Notes under the pieces: model-generated
What the model was told of the DNA's origin: nothing
Databases searched by the model: none
Seen by the model: the letters and a program-made list of their open reading frames with translations, nothing else
Part shown: one piece after another, positions 1 through 10,250 of the stretch
Layout: the number at the start of each line of letters is the position of its first letter
Position numbering within the stretch: the first letter of the stretch is position 1
Origin: Perognathus longimembris pacificus
Lineage: Eukaryota > Chordata > Mammalia > Rodentia > Heteromyidae
DNA length: 64,000 nucleotides
Reading direction: 5' to 3'
Assembly (NCBI RefSeq): GCF_023159225.1
Contig: NC_063167.1
Span: 4,142,234-4,206,233, forward strand
Position numbers and translations under genes: made by a program

Positions 1-235
1 CGAGAGGCCCAGTGCTGTGGGGGGCGTCAGGTTCCCCTAGGAAGTGGGAGGCTGGGCAGTGTGGAGGGAGGGGCCTCCGGGAGGGGAGGGGAGGAGGGAG
101 GCGCCCAATGCCAGCCCTTCGTTTGCCCTGAGGCATTTTCCAGAGCGGAGTTTTGCGACAGGCCGGGAGCTGCCATTTTCAGAGTAGAAATTCTCTGCGC
201 GAGCGGAAAGGAACCGTCGGTGCGCTTGTACAACG
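1..235. other. GC-rich unique sequence, no gene seen
   Basis: Purine-rich, G-rich start of the window with no recognisable repeat family. Overlapping open frames on both strands have low-complexity composition and no domain I recognise. Confidence 0.5.
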
Positions 236-690
236 CGGGATCTAATTTAGGCCTCCATGAGGGAAAGAACCATTATCTCACCCTCCTTCAGCGCTTTCTG
301 TCATTGCATTCTAGTTTTCAAAATACTTTCGTTGGAGACCCGATAGACACTTACAATCTCTGCATTTATTTTCTTTTAAGAACACATATAATAAAACTCA
401 AAGTTAATAGCATGAAAATAATTTCTACAATAACAGTTGTAGCAAATCTTGGCATTGCCAGGGTGAAGGTGGCTAGACAGAGCGAGGCAATTACGTCTAT
501 TATTAGCCGCACGCGGGAGGAATTGATGTATGGGGGTGCCGTGCGCGAGCCGGAGCCTCCAGACGTGAACTCCATTCTAATGGTGGCGTTCTCGTAGATT
601 ATAGCTCCCTTCATTAACACTTTCACACATCGCTGACTAACAAATGAGGAGAGAGGCCTCTCCGCGCGTGGATTTATTATGCTCCGGCCG
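236..690. other. AT-rich repeat-free island, candidate conserved noncoding element
   Basis: The sequence changes abruptly from G-rich to a mixed AT-rich block free of SINE or L1 signatures. It carries several TAAT/ATTA cores of the kind bound by homeodomain proteins, with short CpG-containing patches between them. An open frame crosses much of it, but I recognise no protein domain. Conservation cannot be judged from one sequence; function is inferred only from composition. Confidence 0.3.
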
Positions 691-817
691 GCCTCTGGGC
701 CTCTGTGCGTGGACAGGGGCCTCGTCTTCTCACCTCTGACCCCGGGAGGAGTTACTCTGCCCGGTGGGACCGTTTAGTTAGAGATGGCAGTGTGTCCTGG
801 AGACACAAGCTCTGCAT

Positions 818-859
<42 letters not shown>

Positions 860-870
860 TGTGCGTGTCC
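818..870. repeat. (TG)n microsatellite
   Basis: About 20 TG units, continuing into mixed TG/CG dinucleotides. It abuts the tail side of the minus-strand SINE that follows, so it probably grew from that element's A-rich tail. Confidence 0.9.
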
Positions 871-871
871 G

Positions 872-1062
872 CGCTGGTCCTGGAGCTTTTTCCGGCTCAG
901 GCTCTGCACTCTGCCGCTTGAGCCACCGCGTCACCCCCGGTTTTTGAGTGGTAGCTGGAAATCAGAGTCTTCCAACGTTCCGGACTGGCTTTGAACCGCG
1001 ATCCTCCGATCTCGGCCTCCTGAGTAGCTGGGATGACAGGCGTGAGCCACGGGTGCCCGGCT
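872..1062 (-). mobile_element. B1-like/Geo composite SINE
   Basis: Read on the minus strand, a B1-like left part (GTGGCTCACGCCTGT-type start, CAGGAGGC, GATC, GGTTC, CAGCC) is followed by the short linker seen in most copies here (GAGACTCT, TTATCTCC, TTAACCACC) and a Geo right part ending near GAGTTCAAGCCC. This copy is diverged. The same architecture defines the other entries with this call, for which only copy-specific points are noted. Confidence 0.8.
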
Positions 1063-2066
1063 GTGGAGTTTTGAGCTCACTCCTGGGTCTGGATTCCTTG
1101 GCTGCTTCGGGTGCGTTCCCCATGTTGGCGAGGTCACCCTGCGGGGACCGAGTCGGGGGGGGGGGCTGGGCCCCGCTCGCCTGCTGCCACGCCTCCCCCG
1201 CCAGGGCTCAGGACCTCGGGTCTCCCTTGGGGCCTGGGGCCCCTCAGTTAATAGTGACCAGGTCTCCTAGCAAGAGGAAGAAGGGGCCTTCCGCCCCGGG
1301 GGGAGCCCGTTGGGGATGTGGAGGGTTTGCTGGGGCAGGATCTGGGGACTGGCCACCCGCCAGCAAAGCCGTGTTCTAGGAAGGTCTCCATCACAGCCGA
1401 GGAAGGGGGGAGCCCTGTTTGCAGCCCGGGGAGAAAGGGGGCGCCGGACAGGACAGCGGAGGACGGCTGCGGGGAATGCTGCCACCGCCAGTCACCCCGC
1501 TAACCGGGGGGCGGGGCTACAGATACTGGCCCCCGAGGATGTGGGTTCGTGCAGGGGAGACGCTCACGGCCTCTGTGGCCATAGGTAGGGTGGCCTCAGC
1601 ACCCCCCCCCCCCCCACCGAAGTGCCTTGCTTCTTCCTTGTGGGGACGGAAACCCGTGATGATGATTTGATGGCCGGCTGTGGGGAGGTGCTGTGATATT
1701 TATTAGATCTGCAAGCTCTCACATCGGCTGACCCCGGTGCTCATCTGTGTCTCTGAGAGTATTTTGGTAAACGTTCCAGAACCATCTATCAGACCCCGGG
1801 ATTTTCAGTCCTGTCTGCACAATATCATTCCCTGGAGGATTAAAAAAAAACCCTAACAACATCGATGTCAGGCTCATCTTCAAAGTCTTTATTTTTAATG
1901 GTCTAGGGTAGTGCCGGGCCCCAGATGACTTTAATGTCCAGCTCGGGTTGAGGTGACCTGAACGCTCTTCCAGATGACTGGCCTGGCCTTGAGATGAGCG
2001 AGCTGGATGAATGGGACTCGGGCCAGAGCAAAAGAGGCTGTGGATAAATAAAGGGGTGCCGCTGCA
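1063..2066. other. GC-rich unique sequence, no gene seen
   Basis: GC-rich sequence with an 11-G run near 1156 and a 14-C run at 1602-1615. The part after 1680 is more AT-rich. No splice-bounded exon, RNA gene or repeat family was recognised. Confidence 0.45.
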
Positions 2067-2133
2067 GGGCCCCTCCCTCTCTCCCTCCCTCCCTCCCTCC
2101 CTCCCCCTCCCTCCCTCCCTCCCTCCCTCCCTG
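2067..2133. repeat. (CCCT)n microsatellite
   Basis: About 15 CCCT/TCCC units. The minus strand is (GGGA)n with many GGG runs, which could form stacked G-quadruplexes. Confidence 0.9.
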
Positions 2134-3060
2134 CAGATACCCACTGCTGCTCTGATAGGCACAGGGGCCTGGAGGTCGCTGTGGACAGGGCCATCTTGTC
2201 CTCTTCTCCAGTCATCTTTCCCTCCCTCCACCCCAGCCAGGGCTGCAAGGCGACGCCCCGGCCCCGTGGGTCTGGAGTGAATGGGCACGCAGCCACAGCC
2301 ACCTGCCCTGCTCTTCCATCTCCTGTCTGCCCAGCGCTGCACCGGCATGGAGCCGCTCCCAGTCCTTCTCCATTTAATAAAGTCGACAGACCCCAGACAC
2401 GATCCCAATCTCAAAGCCAGCCCTTCACGAGTTCTGGTCTCCTGTCAGGCAGCTCCCCTTGGCCAGTGGCAGGCTCTGCGTGGCTGGGAAAGGGGGTGGA
2501 CGCCTGGACAGGGGCTCTGCGGGGCTCCGGGGGGCCCTCACCGGGCCGAGGAGGTGGTCTAGGTGCACGGGATCGCCCTGCAGGGGATAGAGACTGGAAT
2601 GTTCTGGAAGCCCGTGCTGCACAGTGCTTCCTCCTGCCTCCTGGCACCCTGTCAGGGTTGGGGAGTGCAGGAGGCAGACCTAGCGGAAGCCCAGCTTCAG
2701 TCTGCATAATCAGGAGCTGTGGAAGCATGCGAACAGTGCTGCAAGCTCAGATGAACAACCGGACTTACACACAACCAAACCCGCCGCTTGTAGAGAGCGC
2801 TGCTGCTTAGGTGGTGGACTCACAGATGGAAATTCATTTAATGAACTTACAAGTCCCCGAATGGATTCTAACCTTCCTGTAATTACCCTGGAAAGAACCT
2901 CAGTAGAAATAGGAATTAACAAAAAAGCTTTTTGTGACCTGCCACCCCCTGCATTATGGCAAACAGTTTTCTCCATCCGCTAGGTGGCTCGTCGGAGATG
3001 ATCACTGTGCATGATGAGTTCTTTCACCCTACAGGTAGACTGGACCACGTACAGGAGAGC
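2134..3060. other. Unique sequence, no gene seen
   Basis: GC-rich to about 2700, then a more AT-rich, repeat-free patch (2815-2950). Several short overlapping frames exist on both strands; none has a recognisable domain. Confidence 0.45.
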
Positions 3061-3064
3061 AAAC

Positions 3065-3123
3065 CTCACACACACACACTCACACTCACACACACACACA
3101 CACATGCACGCGTGCACACGCAC
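3065..3123. repeat. (CA)n microsatellite
   Basis: CACACA runs interrupted by CTCACACT and CATGCACG. Confidence 0.9.
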
Positions 3124-3182
3124 CCAGGTTCTGAAGAGAGAGTGATTTGCAAAGACACTGAACAAAAAAGATGTTAAATGGG

Positions 3183-3409
3183 GCCAGGTTCCCGTGGCTG
3201 ATGCCTGTCATGCTAGCTACTCAGGAGGTTGAGATCTGAGGATCCCAGTTCCAAACCAGCCCAGGCAGAAAAGTTGGTGAGACTCTCATCTCCAATAAAT
3301 CACCTAGAAGCTGGACTTGGAGCTGTGGCTCAAGTGGTAGAAAGCTACCCTTGAACACAAAAGCTAAGAGGATAGTGCCCAGACCCTGAGCTCAAGCCTC
3401 GGGACGGGC
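3183..3409 (+). mobile_element. B1-like/Geo composite SINE
   Basis: Plus-strand copy with both parts: left part GATCTGAGGATCCCAG, linker TCTCATCTCCAATAAATCA, right part GGAGCTGTGGCTCAAGTGG, ending CTGAGCTCAAGCCTCGG. Confidence 0.85.
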
Positions 3410-3810
3410 GAGCGTCCGCACGCACACCTAAATGGCACTATGAGAAGTTGAATGTATTACCTAGGATCGCAGGGGAGAATCTGATTGGCTGCCCAGAGGA
3501 TGGAGGCGGTCCCGTCTGGCCCACTAGGTCCGCCATATCTAGGCAGGGGGCTCAACCCTAGTAGTGTTCTTTGAAAGACGTTTTCCGTGGGGGAGGAGCC
3601 AGGACCTGCACACAGGGGACAGGACAGGTGACGCACTTTGGGCAGAGCAGAGCGGAGCTGCTTCCTGCCATCCGGGGGTCTGATGCAGAAGGAAGGCCAT
3701 CTGGGCCCAGGCACTGTGGGTGGGGATGGGGTTGGGGTCGGGGGGCTGGGGGCTGGGGACTTGGGGATGAGACGCCTACACTGTGTGCTAGCTTTCACGA
3801 GGATCACAGC
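3410..3810. other. Unique GC-rich sequence, no gene seen
   Basis: Contains a G-rich GGGGT/GGGGC stretch at 3715-3765. Overlapping frames on both strands are low-complexity in that part. Confidence 0.4.
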
Positions 3811-4090
3811 CTGCTCCCTGTTTGTTACGGACAACAATTTGACTAACACAGAGAGAATTTAGATGAATAACTTTCAGGCCCGGGAAGTAATTTCCTTTGA
3901 GAAAGCGATTTACATGCACTCTGCCAGCAAGAGCCATGGCTGCTCTCTTGTCAGGTCAGCTCAGATAATGAAGTTGAAAATACCTCGGAGGGTTAACAGG
4001 TCCAATTTAGCTTCTTAGAATGGAAAAGGGGATTACAGTGTGGAGGCTGTTTTGCATATTTCCAGTGAAAATTGAAAGGATTCTCTCCCT
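3811..4090. other. AT-rich repeat-free island, candidate conserved noncoding element
   Basis: Mixed-composition sequence without SINE or LINE signatures, including TTGCATATTTCCAG (octamer-like TTTGCAT) and several TTAG/AATTT cores. It stands out between two repeat-bearing flanks. Only composition supports a regulatory role. Confidence 0.3.
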
Positions 4091-4353
4091 CCCCTTCCCT
4101 CAGGCTTAGGAGAGCCCGTGGTTCAAGGTGTCTGCTCTGTTATTCTCCTCAGTGAGACACTGTGCCTCTTTATTTGGGTGGATGTTCTCTGCTTTACTTA
4201 GGTGCCATCTTGCCCTGGTCACAGGCTGGGCACTGACTGGCTTTACTGCTGGAACTCAAGTTTGCTTTGAAGGGAGAATGAAGGACTCTTGACTCTGTAA
4301 AATGTGTAAACGTCTACATGCCACCTAGATATTTTGAAAACTTTTTTTTTTTG

Positions 4354-4555
4354 AAGCTGTGCACCTGTGGCTCATGATTATAATCCTAGCTTCTCAGGAA
4401 GCTGAGATCTGAGGATCATGGTTTGAAGCCAGCCTGGGCAGGAAAGTCTGCGAGACTCTTATCTCCAATTAACCACTAAGACAAATAATCCAGAAGTGGA
4501 GCTGTGGCTCCAATGGTAGAGCACCAGGCTAAGCAAGAGCCCGAATAGCACCTTC
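4354..4555 (+). mobile_element. B1-like/Geo composite SINE, 3' part degraded
   Basis: Left part GCACCTGTGGCTCATG and GGTTTGAAGCCAGCCTGGGC, linker TCTTATCTCCAATTAACC, then a Geo part that ends early after AAGCAAGAGCCCGAA. Ten T residues lie just upstream. Confidence 0.8.
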
Positions 4556-5161
4556 AGTTGGGTGCTAAGCTCCAGAACAGGAGCCTGTGTTAGGACAGGG
4601 CATATTCTAAACCAACTAGTAGTTTCTGTGTGCTTATATGCTTGTTCCAATCTTTTACCTTGGGTTTTATTTTTGTCATTGGCTTGTAGGAATACAGCAT
4701 AGACTAGAGATACAGGTTCTTTATTAGCTATGTTTCACACACATTTTCTCCTAGAGATTGTCTGCTTATTCATTTTTATAATGGTGTCTTCTCTTGAGCA
4801 GACGTCTTTTAATTTTGCTAGAGGTTGTTTTCTTTTTTCCTTTGACCACTCTTGCTTTCCTATGTTCTCTCTAAAAGAGCGTTGCTTTCCCCTTTTCGTG
4901 AAGCCGTTCTGTGTTCTCTTGTGGCAGCTCCGTGGTTCCTGCCTTTGCAGCAGGTCTGTGGTCCATCCTGGCATGATTTGTGGTGTCCTTTGGTAGGGAT
5001 AAAGAACGGCGCTGTTATTTCCTGATGTCAGGTGTTCCACGCAACTTTCCTTTTCCCCTTGAGTTGCTTTGGTACCTCCCTCTGAAATAAACTGACCAGG
5101 TGAGGGTGGCTGGGTTCTGCTTTGTTCATTTTAACAGATTGCTAGTTCTTCCTTGCATGAG

Positions 5162-5164
<3 letters not shown>
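4556..5164. other. AT-rich sequence, no gene seen
   Basis: T-rich sequence that may be an old LINE fragment, but I could not match it to a known part of L1. No gene signal. Confidence 0.3.

Positions 5165-5205
<41 letters not shown>
5165..5205. repeat. (GT)n microsatellite
   Basis: About 20 perfect GT units abutting the tail side of the minus-strand SINE at 5210. Confidence 0.95.
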
Positions 5206-5209
5206 GTAT

Positions 5210-5427
5210 GTTGGTCCTAGAGTTTAAACTCAGGGCCTGGATGATATCGGTAAGCTTAAGGCTGGTGCTCTACCACTTGAGCCACAGCTCCACTTGTAGC
5301 TTTTTGCTGGTTAACTGGAGAGAAGAGTCTCACAGACTTCCCTGGCTGGCTGGCTTTAGACAGTGATCTGCAGATCTCGGCCTCCTGAGTAGCTGGGGGG
5401 ACAGGTGTGGGCCGCTGGCACCTGGCA
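5210..5427 (-). mobile_element. B1-like/Geo composite SINE
   Basis: Plus-strand reading shows the inverted Geo part (TTTAAACTCAGGGCCTGG, CTACCACTTGAGCCACAG), the linker and the inverted B1-like part (GATCTCGGCCTCCTGAGTAG). Confidence 0.85.
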
Positions 5428-5460
5428 GGCTTCACCGTCCTGGTGACTGTGGCGTTCTGA

Positions 5461-6720
5461 TAAGTCTCCAGGTCAATCCTCCAGTTTCAATCCTTTTAAA
5501 AAGTAGATGTGGTTATTCTACTTCCTTTGCATTTTCCATAGAAATTTTAGGATCAGCTTCTTGACTGCTATGAGACATTCTGCAGTTCTTTTCCACTGGA
5601 TGTGTGAAGACCGGGTTCATCCGGAGAGAATCGTCATATTTAAACACCGAGTGTTCTAATCCACAAAGATAGTCTATCTTGATGTAAGTCTTCCTTAATG
5701 TCCCTCAGCAGTGCTTTATAGTTTTTAGTGTATAGATTTTACATAACTTTTGTTAAATTTATCCTTAGTCATTTTATGGAGGTTTTTTTTTTTGACACCA
5801 TTGTTAAAATCCCCAATTAAGATAATGGATTTGTCTACTTTTTATTTCTGTCAATTTTTGCTTCTTGCCTTTGAAGCAAAAGCTACTTCACATTTATGGT
5901 TATAATGTCTCTCTGATTAATTGCCCCATTAATCTTTAGGAAATGCCTCTATTTCTAGTAATACTTTGTCTCGAATTCCACTTTAGATAGCCCCTCAAGC
6001 CCTCCTACGCTATAGCTTATGTGGTATGTCTTGTTTTATCTATAACGTTCTTCATTTTGTATTTAAAATGTATACTTTATAGACAGCTCATGGTTGGGTC
6101 AAGGTTTTTTTTTTTCCTTTGTTTTTGGTTTAATCCATTCTAACAATCCCTGCCTTTTAACTGGAGGGTCTAGTCAACTTACATTTAATGTAATAGTTAA
6201 CATGGTTAGACTTAGGTCTACCATGCTGGTATATGTGTTGTAGTTTTCATTGCTCTTTGGGTAATTGAGTATTTGAATAAGAATTTTATTTTCTTCATTT
6301 TTTTTTAGCAGTGCCTCTGTGCTATTTTTCATGGCTGGATTAGGGAGCAGAATATCTGTTCTTGACTCTATAGACTACTATAGTTAATATTTGTGCCACT
6401 TCATATAAATTATAAAAATCTTGCAACTATATAATTTATCTCTACTCTCCCATGCTATACTTGTTATATTTATATTACATCTATATAATTCATACACATA
6501 TAACACACATATATATTTTATACATATCTATACATTATATATTATTATATATAAATAGGCATAAAAATAGTTTCCTTTGCTATCTCATACTTGTTGTAGA
6601 CCCTTTCAAACCTTTGTCTTCTCATTTCAATATTGTCTTTGTTAGCTTATGTTATACGGGCAGGGGAGTTCATTGTTATGTGTCCACATATGTTTACACT
6701 GTATGCCAGTCAACCTCACC
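5461..6720 (-). mobile_element. Old L1 (LINE-1) ORF2 fragment
   Basis: The plus strand reads as inverted L1. At 5680-5780 it matches the ORF2 region where TTTATAGTTTTTAGTGTATAG and TTTGTTAAATTTATCC occur. At 6070-6210 a reverse translation gives the start of the endonuclease domain (LN-x3-LDPPVKRQGLLEWIK, compare the L1 motif NGLNSPIKRQRLAEWIK), and ACATTTAATGTAAT follows. Frames are broken by many stops. The part after 6300 (AT-rich, with an ATATAT tract at 6480-6560) is assigned by continuity only. Confidence 0.7.
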
Positions 6721-6886
6721 TCCTCACATTCTCTGACCCCCCCTCAATGTGACCCCCCTCAATGTTGTTTGTAAAATGCATGTCCTTTTCCAGTCCTGTG
6801 GCTCACACCTGCAATGCTAGCTACTCAGGAAGCTGAGATCTGGAGATGGTGGTTCAAAGCCAGCTCAGGCAGAAAAAGCACATGAG

Positions 6887-6891
<5 letters not shown>

Positions 6892-6957
<66 letters not shown>

Positions 6958-6964
6958 TCTTTTT
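6892..6964. repeat. (CT)n microsatellite in a SINE tail
   Basis: About 24 CT units followed by TTTC units and T runs. It sits exactly where the oligo(A) tail of the inserted minus-strand SINE should be, between the target duplication and the Geo end. Confidence 0.9.
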
Positions 6965-7156
6965 GCCAGTCCTGGGGCTTGAACTGAGGGCCTGGGCTCT
7001 GTCCCTGAGCCTCTTTGTACTCAAGACTAGAGTTCTGCTACTTGAGCCACAGCACTACTTCTGGCTTTTCCTGTTTTTGTGGAACTGAGGAATGGAACCC
7101 AGGGTTTCATGCATGCAAGGCAAGCACTTCACCATGAAGCCACATTCCTAGCCCTA
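6965..7156 (-). mobile_element. IDL-Geo SINE, nested
   Basis: Minus-strand dimer: the tRNA-Ala/ID-like left part ends at 7156 (GGGCTAGGAATG on the minus strand) and the Geo part ends at 6965. The ID part is diverged (GGTTCCATTCC at the box B position). It interrupts the composite SINE at 6789-7296. Confidence 0.85.
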
Positions 7157-7490
7157 CACATGAGATTCTTATCTCCAGTTAACTATCAAAAAGCAAGAAG
7201 TGGAGTTGTGGCTCAGGTGGTAGAACCCCAGCCTTGAGTGAAAAAGCTAAGGAACAGCACCCAGGTCCTAAATTCAAGTTCTGGTATCGTCACCCACAAA
7301 AAAAATAAAAGAAAGAAAGAAAGCATATTCTTACCATCTAGGCATGATCCACAGGTACCAGTAAAAAGACAGCTGGCAGTACAGTTCCCAAGAAGAAGGG
7401 GCGGTAGGCACCAGGCACCAGGGCTGTGCCGGGCTGGCTGGTAGGGAGGCAGTGGGAGCAAGAGGGGCCTGCTAGGCAGGGTGGTTAATT

Positions 7491-7692
7491 TTTTTTTTTT
7501 TTGCCAGTCCTGGGGCTTGAACTCAGGGCCTGAGACTGTCCCTGGCTTCTTTTTGCTCAAGGCTAGCACTCTGCCACTTGGGCCACAGCGCTACTTCTGG
7601 CCGTTTCTATATATATGGTGCAGAGGAATCGAACCCAGGGCTTCATGTACAGGAGGCGAGCACTCTTGCCACTAGGCCCCATTCCCAGCCCC
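7491..7692 (-). mobile_element. IDL-Geo SINE with intact target duplications
   Basis: Minus-strand copy with a T tract at 7491-7502 (the A tail), a Geo part, and an ID-like part carrying box B (GGTTCGATTCC). Exact 14-bp target duplications, CAGGGTGGTTAATT, lie at 7477-7490 and 7693-7706, showing a fairly recent L1-type retroposition. Confidence 0.95.
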
Positions 7693-7706
7693 CAGGGTGG
7701 TTAATT

Positions 7707-8942
7707 GTTAATCACAGTTTCTGTGAGAAGAATAGGGCCAGGCAAAGGAGCAGGCCGATCTGGGTGATTGCAGTGGGTTCTAGGACGAACTTGTGGCCCT
7801 CATGGTCTGGTTTGTGGCCCTTGGGGTTGATGTAGGCGGTATAATGGTTGAGTGACAGCCTCAAGAGATCTGATGAAGGGGGTACTTGGGGTATTGGTTT
7901 CTGATTGGGTGGTGTAAGAACAAGGCTCCGCCCCCTAGGCAGGCGGGTTGCTCTCTCTGGGAATTAGCTCTTGCTGGGGTGGGCCCAGTCTCTTCCTGTG
8001 CTGCCTGACTGTATTCTTCTGCCCCTGTACCTTGCGTCTTGGGGTTGTTTTCTGGATTGTGGGAGCGAAATTCTGTGTCGAGATGGCCATCTGTGACCGT
8101 AGAGTTAGTGGGGTAGCGATTCTGATGACTAGGATTTTGGTTTTCACAGATCCTTTCAGTTGGCCGCATACACATGTCCACCCTTGGCCTTCCCTGAGCT
8201 GGGCAGTGCCGACCTGGCTCTCCAGGCTCAACGCCCGAGTGGCTTCTCAGGACGTGCTGTGCGGTTCTTCACAAACCAGCTACGCATTCCGGCGTGTTTG
8301 TGCCCTCACCTTGGTGGCCTCTCTCTGGGATGAACTCCTTTCTGAGATGGTCTTCATTTCCACCTAGAATCAACCCCCGGAGGCTTCACTTTTGTTAGCG
8401 TAAGCATTCGCTATTCTTGGCCCCAGGAACAAAGAACTGAGGAACTCACAGGGTCCCATTGACTTCTTCCTAGTGTCCAAACGGAGCCAGGTTCTGCCGG
8501 CTGCACTCTGTTCCCCGTGCCAGCTGCTCCTCGCGCATCAAACATGGGATTTTGGGTGTCTTGTACATTCTGTGTCTTTCCTTCCTTGGCCTATCTTGGT
8601 GGGGAGAGACCCAAGAAACCCCAAACGCAAGGTGCTCATTTCCCTGTGTCAACTGGCAGCAGACCTGCCCAGAATCCCAGTAGCCTCTCCTGCTCACGTC
8701 GCGTGCAGTGTGCAATGCCAACATGGTGTGCCATTGTCACACCACACTTCTAAGGGCACAATGACAAGAAAAAATGTGTATGTGTTCGGCATTTCTCCCC
8801 TCCCCCGTGTCTTTTCTATCTGTGTGGTTTGTTTTTTTAATCTGAAGATGTAGAACCTATAGATATGAATGTTTGACTTGTCAGATTTCCTTTATTGGTT
8901 TGTATTTTTTTTCATCTTGAAACTAGCAGCATTTCTGAGCAC
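7707..8942. other. Unique sequence, no gene confirmed
   Basis: A 1.2-kb stretch without recognisable SINE or LINE signatures. On the minus strand, two overlapping frames of about 100 codons (7861-8231) are Pro/Gln/Asn-rich with no domain I recognise. A CCAAT/GC-box cluster lies at 7893-7935. The segment could be an unrecognised LTR or simply unique DNA. Confidence 0.35.
7837..7935 (-). promoter_or_regulatory. CCAAT, CCAAT and GC-box cluster, promoter-like
   Basis: Two inverted CCAAT boxes (ATTGG on the plus strand) lie at 7893-7897 and 7904-7908, 11 bp apart, with a GC box (CTCCGCCCCC) at 7926-7935. Read on the minus strand the order is GC box, CCAAT, CCAAT, then a weak TATA-like ATTATA near 7840, which is classical proximal-promoter order. 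No transcript is visible downstream. Confidence 0.3.
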
Positions 8943-9105
8943 TTCTGCTCCAGGCTAGAGCTCTACCACTTGAGCGCTAGCCTTTTGGTGGTTAATTGCA
9001 GATAAGAGTCTTATAGACTTTCCTCCCGCAAGCTGGCTTTGAACCATGGTTCTCAGATCTCAGCCTCTTGGGTACCTAGGATTATAGGCGTGAGCCACTG
9101 GTGCT
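8943..9105 (-). mobile_element. B1-like/Geo composite SINE, lacks Geo end
   Basis: Inverted copy missing most of the Geo 3' end. The junction CTACCACTTGAG, the linker and the full B1-like part remain. Confidence 0.75.
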
Positions 9106-9136
9106 TACATACTGTGTATATGTGTGCACACGTGTG

Positions 9137-9352
9137 TACCAGTCTTGGGACTTGAGTACTGTCCCTGAGCTTCTTTTGCTCAAGGCTAGTGCTCTACCAG
9201 TTGAGCCATAGCTCCACCTCCAGCTTTTTGAGTAGTTGATTAGCGATAAGAGTCTCATGGACTTTCCTGCCCAGGCTGGCTTTGAACTGCCATTCTCAGA
9301 TCTCAGCCTCCTGGGTAGCTATAATTACAGGCATAAACCTCTGGCACCTGGC
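9137..9352 (-). mobile_element. B1-like/Geo composite SINE
   Basis: Full inverted copy beginning GTACCAGTCTTGGGACTTGA and ending CTCTGGCACCTGG, about 30 bp from the previous element in the same orientation. Confidence 0.85.
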
Positions 9353-9472
9353 TTTTTTTGGGCGGGGGGGGGGACGACATCTTGCTGTACAGTATAGACT
9401 GGCCTTGAACTCATGACCTTCCTACCTTAGCCTCAGTGTGCTGGGATTAATCACTATGATCACATGGCTTTT
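9353..9472 (-). mobile_element. B1-like monomer SINE
   Basis: Inverted 7SL-derived monomer: T/G-rich tail, CTGGCCTTGAACTCATGACC, TGTGCTGGGATTA. It has no Geo part and abuts the preceding SINE, forming a tandem of three in one orientation. Confidence 0.7.
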
Positions 9473-9474
9473 CC

Positions 9475-9735
9475 TTTAACGAGGATCAATGGAATGTTTT
9501 TTTGGTTTACAGATGTATTGATTTGTCAGTTAGTGATCTTTTCTTGTTAATAGCTTTAAATTCTGTTATGTTATAATTTTAAACATGGTTTATTTGATGT
9601 TGAATCTTTGATGTTTACTGGAACTATCCTATGGCCTGCCTAAGAATGTGTATTTCCTTTTGTGTGGATTCTTCCTTTTGTGTTTATTTGTTCAAGTTTA
9701 ATAGATTTCCTTATCCTCACCTGTGTGTGTATGTG

Positions 9736-9768
<33 letters not shown>

Positions 9769-10250
9769 ATGAGCCATCAATTTCTGTTAAAGATCTCAAT
9801 TTTTCTGCCTCCTATTGCTCCTTTGCAGTTGTTACTCTGCATTTTTTGAGGAGAGGTTCTTAGGTGCATGTGTTTTCATGAGTCTTCTATCTTCTTGAAT
9901 GACCGCTGTTCTCAGAAGCATATACCAGCCCTCTATCTATCTTACATTTCTGTTGGTACTCCGTACAGCCCTTCAATTTGAGGTCTTTACATCCTTCCTT
10001 AATTCTGGAAAATTCTTGGCTATCAGCTCTTCCTTTGTTTCTCCCTCGATGCCTAGCTTTGCCTTCCTGGTACATACGTGTCTTCTCTCGTCCCCAGGCT
10101 GCCTTTCACGTATTCATTTTGAAAGTATGTTTTCTGGCTCTCTCCATCTTTCTCATTGCGCTCTGGGTAAGTTCCCTTACATGATCTTCCAGATCATTCA
10201 ATTATTCTTTGGCTGTCTATCCAGTACTTTCTCTCAGGCATAAAATAGGA
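9475..10250 (-). mobile_element. Old L1 3' region, probable
   Basis: Plus-strand text such as TTAATTCTGGAAAATTCTTG followed by GGCTATCAGCTCTTC, and CTTCCAGATCATTCAATTAT, resembles the inverted 3' region of ancient mammalian L1 elements. It includes a (GT)n tract at 9721-9768. Assignment rests on remembered consensus features; the part before 9850 is weaker. Confidence 0.5.

Larger units (their letters stand above)
6789..7296 (+). mobile_element. B1-like/Geo composite SINE split by a later IDL-Geo insertion
   Basis: The left part lies at 6789-6891 and the right part at 7170-7296. The break is flanked by an exact 13-bp duplication, CACATGAGATTCT, at 6879-6891 and 7157-7169. Removing the insert and one duplicate restores the usual order of left part, linker and Geo part. 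Confidence 0.85.

Noticed and set aside
7861..8231. Overlapping Pro/Gln/Asn-rich minus-strand frames, considered as a retroviral remnant
   Set aside because: No conserved retroviral motif was recognised and no flanking LTR pair was found; kept only as unassigned sequence.
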